From: Duganella sp. BuS-21
GTDB taxonomy: Bacteria; Pseudomonadota; Gammaproteobacteria; Burkholderiales; Burkholderiaceae_D
DNA length: 64,000 nt
Direction: 5' to 3'
Assembly (NCBI GenBank): GCA_041874725.1
Contig: CP097466.1
Span: 4,092,001 to 4,156,000, forward strand
Shown: in pieces, positions 56,501 to 61,744 of the stretch
How positions within the stretch are numbered: the first letter of the stretch is position 1
How the letters are laid out: each line of letters opens with the position of its first letter
The notes under the pieces: model-generated
Database searches by the model: none
What the model saw: the letters and a program-made list of their open reading frames with translations, nothing else
Told to the model about the DNA's origin: nothing
Translations under genes and position numbers: made by a program

Positions 56501-59500
56501 CCGTTCATCACGTCGGCGAAAGCCGAGCCGCGCAGGCCTTCGATGTCGCTCAGCGCATCGGTGCCGCCCAGGCCGTCCGTCACCACGCCGGTGGCCAGGT
56601 CGGCGACGATGCCGGTCTTGCTGTTGGTGTAAATGGCCATGTCGAGGCCGACGCCGCCGTCGATGATGTCGTTGCCGCCGTTGCCCTGGAAGCTTTCGAA
56701 CTTGTCCTCGTCATCGAACTCGCCGTTCTCGGGATTGCCGCCGATGAGGACGTCGTTGAAGGCCGAGCCGCGCACGCCTTCGATGCCGCTCAGTTCGTCC
56801 ACTCCGCCGTCGCCATCCTCGGCGGTGCCGTTCAGCAGATTGACCATCACGCCCACGTGGGCATTCTCGTAGCTGGCGATGTCGTGGCCTTCACGGCCGT
56901 CGATGATGTCGTCGCCGCCACGGCCTTCAAAGATCTCCAGGCCCTCGCGGTCGCTGCCCGACAGATGGTCGCCGTAGCTGGTACCGCGCACGGCGTTGAT
57001 ATTGATCAGGGTATCCTCGCCGATGGTCGCGCCGTTGGCGACGCCTGCGTCCAGGTCCACCGTTACGGCTTGGGTCTCGTTCTGGTAGGTGACGCGGTTG
57101 ACATAGCCGCGATCCTGCGGATCGACGAGCGCGCCGCCGTCGATGGTGTCGTTGCCGTTGCCGCCGTCGAACTGTTCGACGATGGCGCTCGCACGGCCGG
57201 TCAGGACGTCGGCGAAGTTCGAGCCGACCACGGCGTTAATATTGACCAGGGTATCGGAGCCGCCGAAGCCGTCCTGCGCCAGGCCGGTCTCCAGGTTGAC
57301 GTTGACACCACCGGCCGACGACTTGTACACCAGCATATTCATGTCGGTGTCGTTCACGAGGTCCGTGATCGTGCCGCCGTCGATGCTGTCGCTGCCGGGA
57401 CCGCCGATCAGGGTATCGGCGCCGGCCCCGCCCAGCAGCGTATCCTTGCCGCCGCCGCCGACCAGCAGATCGTTGCCGCCCATGCCGGACAGCTTGTCGT
57501 CGCCGGCGCCGGTCAGCAGCGTGTTGTTGCCGTCATTGCCGGTGCCGGTGAAATTGCCGCTGCCCTGGAACGTCATGTTCTCGACGTTGGCCGACAGCGT
57601 GTAGCTGGCCGCCGTAGCGTAGACCTGATCAGCCACGTTCAGCTCGGTCTCAATGATGACGTCGGTGCTCGCATCGACGTAGTAGACGTCGGCGCCCGCG
57701 CCACCCGTCATGGTGTCGTTGCCGCCCTTGCCATCCAGGGTGTCGTTGCCGGCGCCGCCTTCCAGCTTGTTGGCTGCGGCGTTGCCGGTCAGGATGTTGT
57801 CGAGCGCATTGGCGGTCAAATTGACGGCGGCAGCGGACGTCACCGTGGCGTTCTCCACGTTCGCGCCCAGCACATAGGTGCCGGCGGCGGCGTAGGCCAC
57901 GTTGACCAGGTCGGTGCCGCCGCTGGACTCCTCGACCACCAAGTCGCCCGCCACATCTACGGTGTAGGCGTCGTTGCCGGCCAGGCCGACCAGGGTGTCG
58001 TTGCCGGCGCCGCCGATCAGGGCGTCGTTGCCGCCGGTGCCGGTCAGCTGGTTGGCGGCCGCGTTGCCGGTCAGGGTATGGCCCGGCGCCGTCAGCACGC
58101 CGTTCTCGACGTTGGCGGGCAACGCGAAATCGACACTGGTCTTGACGGTGTCGTTGCCGGCGTTGGCCGCTTCCGTGACGACAACGTCGGTCTGGCCGAC
58201 CACATAGGTATCGTCGCCGACGCCGCCTACCAGAGTGTCCTTGCCGCCGCCACCGTTGAGGGTGTCGTTGCCGGCGTTGCCGTTCAGGGTCTGGGCGGCG
58301 TCATTGGCGCCCTGCTCGCCCCAATAGACTTCGCCGTCGGCGCCGGCGGTGCCGTTCAAGATGGCGCTGCTGACCACCAGGTTGAAGGCGGTGCTCTTGG
58401 CACTGGTGTGGCCGAACACGTCGGTGACGGTGGCGGTCAGCGCGTGCGTGCCGTCGTTCAGGTGGGCGATCTCGGCGCCCCAGCGGCCGTCGTCGTTGAC
58501 GCCGACCGTCGCCAGCAGCGTCAAGCCTTCGTAGATCCGAACTATCGAACCCAGGGCCGCCGTGCCTTGCAGCGCCAGGTGGCTGTTGCCGACGGTGGCG
58601 CCGCTGCTCAATGGGCTGTTCAGTAGCACAAACTGCGCCGAGAAATAGGCCGGGTCATACTGCGGCATGTTGCCGCCAACGATAGTCTGGACGGAGAACG
58701 TCGGCGCCGCCGGCGCACTGGCCGAGGTCGAACCGACCACGAATTCCGCATTGCCGTCCTTATCGATCAATTGCTGGAAAATGCCGCCGCCCTTGCTCAG
58801 CACGCCGCCCTGCGAACTCCAGCTGACAACGATGGAGCCGTCGCCGCTGGTGGCGAGAGTCGGCGTGGTTTTGCCGCCATAGCCGAGCCGGTCGCTGACC
58901 ACCATGTCGTCGGTCAGCGCGTCCTGGGTGGCGCCGTCGTAGCGGCGCACATGGATGCTGGAGGTGCCGTCGCCGGGCTGGCTATCCCACACTACCATGA
59001 AGCTGCCGTCGTCCAGGCCCTGTACGTCCGAGCCCGAGTGATAATTGGCGCCGTCGGCCACCACGAAGCCCTCGCCGACCGGTTCGCCGCTGGCGCTGAA
59101 CGCGCGCGCCATCACCAGCACGGTCCCGCCCGGTGGCGTGGCCGTCCAGGTGACCACGAAGCCGCCGGTCGACAGCCAGGAGATACGGATGTTGCCGACG
59201 TAATCATTGCCGCAATCGATGATCATCGTTTCAGCGCCGGTCTTGTCGCCATTGAAGTCCAGCTGCTGCATCACATAGCTGGCCTGGTTGGCCAGCGAGA
59301 CGCTGCGCCAGACCACGATCAGCGAGCCGTCCACGCGCTCGATCATCGGCGCTTCCTGCGGGCCATCGGTAGTGCTGTTGATCTGGAACTCGCCGCCGTT
59401 CTTGCTGCCGTCCCAGTTGTATTTTTGCGCATAGATGCCGTTGCTGGTGCCGCCGCCGTCCTGGCCGGACTGCCAGGTCACGATATAGCCGTAGTCGCCT

Positions 59501-60777
59501 AGGACTGTCGCCATGGGGAAACGCTGCTGGAAAGTGGTGGTGGTGTTGACCAGTACTTCGCCGTCGACCTTGTTGCCGTCCGAGTCGAAGCGCTGCAGCT
59601 TGATGTCCCAGGACGGCGTGCCGCTCAGGACCGGATTGTTGTTACTGTTCCAGACCACCACGTAGCCGCCGTCATCCAGCGCGCCCACGCTCGGGCCGCG
59701 CTGGTCGCCGGCCTCGACGCTATTGACGCGCTGCTCGGCGCCGACCGGCTGGCCTTCGGCGTCGAACTGGCGCACCACGATACCGTCGCCGGCGCTGTCG
59801 AAGTCGCGGTAGGCCACCGCGTAGCCACCGGATAGGAGCTGCGTGGTCGCCTGGTAGACCTGCAGATTGGCAGGATTGCTGCTGACGCTGCGCTCCAGTG
59901 GTTGCAGCGAAATGCTGCCGTCGTTGAACTGCAGCTTGCGGATGCCGGACAGGCGGTCCACGCCATCGGGCGAGCCGCCGCGCAAGTCGGTCACGATGAC
60001 GTCGCCGTTGGCTTCGGTGCTGATCGCATAATCGGCGCGGTTGCCGCTGAAGTTGGCCTGGTCGTCGCCACCGCCGCCGCGCAGGGTGTCGTTGCCGGCG
60101 CCGCCGACCAGCGTGTCGGCGCCGCCGAGGCCGAGGAGCAGATTGGCGCCGGCGTCGCCGCTCAGCATGTCGTTGTAATAGCTGCCTCCAATATTCTCGA
60201 AGTTGGACAACTGGTCGACACCGTCGGCGCCGCTGCTGACGCCATCGACCAGGCTGACCGTCACACCGGCGCCGGCGAACTCGTAGCCCACCGTATCGGT
60301 GCCGGCGCCGCCGTCCAGGGTGTCATCGCCGCCGTTGCCGTAGAAGATGTTGGCGCCGTCGCTGCCCAGCATGACGTCGGCAAAGGCATTGCTGCCGGAA
60401 ACCATTTCGACGTCGATCAGCAGATCGTTGTCGCCGCTGCCGTCACTGACCACGCCGGTGACCATGTTGACGTCGATGCCATGGCCGACGCTGTAATAGG
60501 TGACGCGGTCGTTGCCGGCGCCGCCGTCGAAGGTATCGGCGCCAGACTGGGAACGGATATAGTCGTTACCGGCACCGGCTTCGATGGTATCGTTGCCCGG
60601 GTCGGTGCGTCCGGCGCCATCGCCACCGAAGCTGTCGTCACCCTGACCGCCCATCTCCAGGTTGTTGCCGGCGCCGCCCTGAATATAATCGTTGCCGGCG
60701 CCGCCAATCAGCGTATCGTCGGTGCCAGTAACTTCCAAGCTGTCTGCATATGCGGTGCCGCTGATTTGAGTGCCCAT
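47593..60777 (-). CDS. Giant RTX-repeat secreted or surface protein
   Basis: About 4,394 residues, dominated by calcium-binding nonapeptide (RTX) repeats of the form GGxGxDxLx (for example GGAGNDTLDGGAGND). Order: N-terminal RTX block (about 1-300); about five repeats of the DGGYVVVW…DGxGxGIYAQ type (about 300-720); an Ig-like domain (about 745-850, GDGTHALTATVTDVFGH-like); then RTX blocks with VxVNLxTGxAxDG strands to the end. Three super-repeats of about 710-730 residues (roughly 1000-1730, 1730-2445, 2445-3155) are followed by three of about 315-330 (to about 4115). No enzyme domain, cysteine-rich part or LPXTG was seen. The C-terminus lacks a cleavable signal and suits type I secretion, but no exporter is in the window. 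Start ATG 60777 (MGTQISGTAYAD) has an AGGGA Shine-Dalgarno; the upstream Arg-rich extension is rejected. Likely adhesin or biofilm matrix protein. Confidence 0.9.
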   Translation of the reverse strand: MGTQISGTAYADSLEVTGTDDTLIGGAGNDYIQGGAGNNLEMGGQGDDSFGGDGAGRTDPGNDTIEAGAGNDYIRSQSGADTFDGGAGNDRVTYYSVGHGIDVNMVTGVVSDGSGDNDLLIDVEMVSGSNAFADVMLGSDGANIFYGNGGDDTLDGGAGTDTVGYEFAGAGVTVSLVDGVSSGADGVDQLSNFENIGGSYYNDMLSGDAGANLLLGLGGADTLVGGAGNDTLRGGGGDDQANFSGNRADYAISTEANGDVIVTDLRGGSPDGVDRLSGIRKLQFNDGSISLQPLERSVSSNPANLQVYQATTQLLSGGYAVAYRDFDSAGDGIVVRQFDAEGQPVGAEQRVNSVEAGDQRGPSVGALDDGGYVVVWNSNNNPVLSGTPSWDIKLQRFDSDGNKVDGEVLVNTTTTFQQRFPMATVLGDYGYIVTWQSGQDGGGTSNGIYAQKYNWDGSKNGGEFQINSTTDGPQEAPMIERVDGSLIVVWRSVSLANQASYVMQQLDFNGDKTGAETMIIDCGNDYVGNIRISWLSTGGFVVTWTATPPGGTVLVMARAFSASGEPVGEGFVVADGANYHSGSDVQGLDDGSFMVVWDSQPGDGTSSIHVRRYDGATQDALTDDMVVSDRLGYGGKTTPTLATSGDGSIVVSWSSQGGVLSKGGGIFQQLIDKDGNAEFVVGSTSASAPAAPTFSVQTIVGGNMPQYDPAYFSAQFVLLNSPLSSGATVGNSHLALQGTAALGSIVRIYEGLTLLATVGVNDDGRWGAEIAHLNDGTHALTATVTDVFGHTSAKSTAFNLVVSSAILNGTAGADGEVYWGEQGANDAAQTLNGNAGNDTLNGGGGKDTLVGGVGDDTYVVGQTDVVVTEAANAGNDTVKTSVDFALPANVENGVLTAPGHTLTGNAAANQLTGTGGNDALIGGAGNDTLVGLAGNDAYTVDVAGDLVVEESSGGTDLVNVAYAAAGTYVLGANVENATVTSAAAVNLTANALDNILTGNAAANKLEGGAGNDTLDGKGGNDTMTGGAGADVYYVDASTDVIIETELNVADQVYATAASYTLSANVENMTFQGSGNFTGTGNDGNNTLLTGAGDDKLSGMGGNDLLVGGGGKDTLLGGAGADTLIGGPGSDSIDGGTITDLVNDTDMNMLVYKSSAGGVNVNLETGLAQDGFGGSDTLVNINAVVGSNFADVLTGRASAIVEQFDGGNGNDTIDGGALVDPQDRGYVNRVTYQNETQAVTVDLDAGVANGATIGEDTLININAVRGTSYGDHLSGSDREGLEIFEGRGGDDIIDGREGHDIASYENAHVGVMVNLLNGTAEDGDGGVDELSGIEGVRGSAFNDVLIGGNPENGEFDDEDKFESFQGNGGNDIIDGGVGLDMAIYTNSKTGIVADLATGVVTDGLGGTDALSDIEGLRGSAFADVMNGSDAPLEFFEGRDGNDSIDGKDGEDYVDYEHTAGAVKVTLGIGSAAGTASDGYGGTDTLRNIEHVSGGKFNDSITGNEGDNQLDGGAGDNTLSGGAGNDWLEAGNGNDSMLGGTGDDEFRAHGGSNFVDGGTDVEPMDLDTLIVDGELNDYVVTRLTSGDTQIANKYTNEVVVFRNIEMIGFNGDFVGFESLVDGVAGPGADTIFGTEFNDTLDGAGGADELLGFEGDDTYLVDNVGDIIIEDEDLEGMEPVFGIDTVKVNLAAAGTYTMQTNAANVENAVAAPGNVAINLIGNDSNNQLTGNAAGNKLTGGLGNDTLDGGAGNDSMDGGQGDDSYYVDSATDTVTEAANGGNDSIITTLTTYTLGATLENVRYMGSSAFTGTGNAGNNTLQGGAGNNKLDGKEGNDVLLGGQGSDSLLGGAGSDTLFGGPGNDTLDGGALTDKIGNSDLNIAVYSFTGGGVSVDLGTGVASDGFGGTDKLVNINFVIGSNYDDVLTGSTLAQLEGFEGGKGNDTIDGGAVRDYARQSDNNMVMFLKSDTGVMVNLQEHTAVGAGSGTDTLLNITMVRGSTHDDSITGSDSGLFEFFSGEAGDDTIDGGAGIDFASYDFASHGVTVDLGGGTASDGDVDEFEQMGTDTLVNIEGVRGSAHDDLLMSGGLDWAVFVGNGGNDTIEGDSVYWDIVEYNTSKAGVKVDLEAGTATDGLGGTDILNGIEEVHGSAFNDTIIGSDGTQWFEGEAGNDSIDGADGVDGVMFNRAGSAVVVNLATGTAIDGDGGTDKLSNIENASGTGYADVLTGSAADNWLSGRYGNDTLDGAAGNDTLHGDEGNNSILGGLGDDYIISNGARDTVDGGAGDDEVVLQFDFEDYSVSRPNAIDTVLTNKSNPDNVITVRGVETFRFGGVDGTQMTAAAVQLNIASVGPDKLLGTDGNDELDGGAGNDTMTGLDGHDLYTVDNPLDVIVEEVDHGYDRVQLAFTAAGSFDMSAKAQNVEEATVTAAATIAVNVIGNALDNQLTGNAAANKLSGGDGDDTLDGGAGNDTMDGGLGDDSYVVDAAGDVVTELANGGIDGVRTTLTTYTLAANVELVEYAGSGNFTGTGNADANVLVGGNGNDKLDGMAGSDLLVGGNGNDTLLGGAGSDVLQGDAGNDSIDGGAITDKVGNTDANYVSYHGSTSGASVNLATGVALDGLGGTDKLTNINFVIGSAHNDTITGGTAGQLEGFEGGAGDDVINGGDVTDTINQTNNNVAMYHHSASAVAIDLQAGTADGESSGHDMLVNITMVRGSTHDDTLTGSDSGLTEILSGEGGDDTIDGGGGMDIASYDFASSAVNVQLGGSGDGTAQDGDGGTDTLIDIDGVRGSRNGDTLSGSDDDNVVENFMGNAGNDVIDGRGGVDGVDYSTSANGVNVNLGTGVALDGLGGTDTLSNIEQVRGSAFNDTLTGSDGNDLFEGRGGNDTIDGKGEFDIVDYHASAAAVTVNLGTGVVANDGMGGVDKLISIETVIGSLFGDLLTGSAGTDVLDGLFGNDTLDGGAGADILLGGFGNNNLLGGAGADALISLGGKDLLDGGLDSDTAVLPFDFSAYTVSRPNATDTVLTNKSDANNVITVRGVENFSFGGFGGTAMTLAEVQANIPSDFDDNLVGDGDANTLNGGLGNDRMEGKGGDDTYVVNAAGDNVVEAETEGTDSVTVAFTAVGTYAMSANVENATITGTLAVNVTGNPMDNVLTGNGAANKIDGGAGNDSISGGLGNDTIIGGAGNDTIDGGAGSDSMAGGDGNDVYTVDVATDVVTEAAGGSSGNDVVKTSLASYTLGANVEGLQYTGTLNFAGTGNVLDNLILGGVGNDVLKGLAGNDTLMSGAGNDSLDGGEGNDAFAVGTGVDTVDGGAGTGDTLTLTGDFAGFTRTRVSATDTLLVNAVSGESVLVRGLENFFFNGVAKTLAQVNENRASTGDDVLTGLADVNDTLDGGLGADNMTGYSGDDTYVVNVAGDVVVEASGEGTDNVLVAFTAAGTYALSANVENATVTGTLAVNVTGNGEDNVLTGNGAANKLDGGAGNDSISGGLGNDTVTGGAGSDTIDGGAGNDSMTGGDGDDVYTVDVATDVVTELATGGSGTDQILTSAAALTLALNVENLKYTGAAVFAGTGNAAANVIEGAVGNDKLLGMAGADSLVGNAGNDTLDGGADNDTLAGGIGNDSLIGGDGNDALNVGTGVDVADGGGGSGDTLTLLGNFDDFARSRLSLTDTQLINTITGESVVVRGVENFVFNGVGKTLDDINANRATIGNDTLTGAADQNDTLDGGLGIDSMTGFSGDDTYVVNLAGDVVVEAADEGTDSVTVAFTAAGTYALSANVENATVTGTLAVNVTGNAGNNFLTGNTAANKLEGAAGNDTLLGGAGNDTLIGGDGDDVYAVDVATDVVTELAGGSAGTDMILTTAAALTLALNVENLQYIGTAAFAGTGNVAANVIEGAGGNDKLLGMAGEDRLVGNAGNDTLDGGADNDTLVGGIGNDSLIGGDGSDALNVGAGVDVADGGAGSDTLTVVGAFDSYTVTRLSATDTQLVSVSSGENITLRSVETVNFDGGSKTIAQINGLLSSPGNDSITGTSGNDTLDGGLGVDTLVGGSGSDTYVVNVAGDLVVEEFSSGVDNVLVAFTAVGSYTLADNIEDATVTGTLAVGLTGNSQGNTLTGNGAANKLDGGGDNDALYGGAGNDTLIGGTGNDTLDGGLGNDSMTGGAGSDKYFVNSTGDVVVETVVGDQDWVVSTLNSYTMAKQIEFLTFEGSGAFTGTGNELDNVIIGGAGNDTLSGGAGADDLIGAGGNNRYTGGTGADWFWLGGGGVNTVTDFVAGTDHVILDMPSLEIGNGDGVVDLAVTRSAAGGFDVGAELVVFTQNAAGTGAVSASAAAALIGSSSTAYTTGAKVVFVVDNGASSTVFLFTSGADDELVSEGELAQLAVLTGTPATTVSDYAFYVPMV

Positions 60778-61002
60778 GTCGATAATCCCTGAGTTTTGTG
60801 GTTTTATAGGGCGTCTTCGGCGACGCCGGTCGGGCGCAAACGCGCGCCTCGCCGCCTCCTGAGTGGAGGTCTTGGCAACATAACATTCTAATGAACGTGC
60901 CGGAATCACTTAACATAAGTTCATGCGCCATGTGTTGAGGAAACAACAGCAATCTTTATATTTACACTACAATGGCGCCTCGCTTTTCCATACAGATATC
61001 CC

Positions 61003-61647
61003 ATGCAGAATTTTGAAAAACGCCGCGACCGCTACAATGCCTTTGCATCGTTCGAAAACCCGCTGGTCAACCTGAGCTTTGAGTTGGAGGTGCCGGACTT
61101 CCGGCCGTACTGCAAGCAGCAAGGGCTGCCGCCGTTTCACTTCTTCCTGTACCACGTGTTGCACGCGTTGCAGGGCATCGACAACTTCATGTACCGCATC
61201 CACCAGGGCGAGGTCATCAAGATTGACGATTTCTGGGCCTCCTACACCGTCATCAACCAGGACCACAACCTGAACTTCGCGCGCTTTGAAATGACGGTGG
61301 ACTTAGGGGAGTTTATCGCCCGCAGCGTGGCCTCGAAGAAAGAGGCGGAAGCGAACACACAGATCATCAACACCACCGAGGCGTTGAGCGAATACGAGCG
61401 GCGCAGGAACATCCACATCACCTGCATGCCGTGGCTCAAGCTGGCCTCGATCGAGCACCCGATTTACGAGCACAAGACCTACGACATCCCGTCGCTGGCG
61501 TGGGGCCGCTTCAGCGAACCGCGCGCGGACGGCAAGCTGACGATGACCATGGCGGTGCAAGCCCACCACGGTTTCGTCGACGGCTACCACATCCATTTGT
61601 TGGCGCAAGCCATCGCCACGCGCATCGCGGATGGCATGGCAAGCTAG
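61003..61647 (+). CDS. Chloramphenicol acetyltransferase-like acyltransferase
   Basis: A 214-residue protein of type A CAT size and pattern. It opens with RRDRYNAFASFENPLVNLS; the middle has PPFHFFLYHVLHALQ and NFMYRIHQGEV; the active site is AVQAHHGFVDGYHIH with catalytic His189 and structural Asp193 (HHxxxDG). Classic CATs have HHAVCDGFH here, so the acceptor-side residues differ. It may acetylate chloramphenicol or another hydroxyl substrate; no resistance cassette context is present. Monocistronic, divergent from the RTX gene with a 225-bp gap, and followed by a palindromic repeat. Confidence 0.88.
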   Translation: MQNFEKRRDRYNAFASFENPLVNLSFELEVPDFRPYCKQQGLPPFHFFLYHVLHALQGIDNFMYRIHQGEVIKIDDFWASYTVINQDHNLNFARFEMTVDLGEFIARSVASKKEAEANTQIINTTEALSEYERRRNIHITCMPWLKLASIEHPIYEHKTYDIPSLAWGRFSEPRADGKLTMTMAVQAHHGFVDGYHIHLLAQAIATRIADGMAS

Positions 61648-61652
61648 CCCCC

Positions 61653-61731
61653 CTCGTTCCCGCGCCAGCGGGAACCCATAGAACGCAGGCTTCGCAAAAG
61701 ATGTATGGGTTCCCGCTGACGCGGAAATGAC
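61653..61731. repeat. Dispersed palindromic repeat, copy E (before relA 3' end)
   Basis: The arms CGTTCCCGCGCCAGCGGGAA (5') and TTCCCGCTGACGCGGAAATG (3') are inverted. The central part (CATAGAACGCAGG) recalls the CATGGAACGC of copies B and C. It is the most diverged member seen. It lies between the convergent acetyltransferase and relA genes. Confidence 0.75.
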
Positions 61732-61744
61732 CAGGTTAAGCTGG

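Noticed and set aside
47593..60777. Regular short repeats that could suggest a CRISPR array or satellite
   Set aside because: The repeats are in-frame 27-nt-type RTX codon units with variable sequence, not identical repeats with unique spacers.
60778..60909. 44-residue N-terminal extension of the RTX protein
   Set aside because: It is Arg-rich and unlike a secreted protein start, while ATG 60777 has its own AGGGA Shine-Dalgarno.
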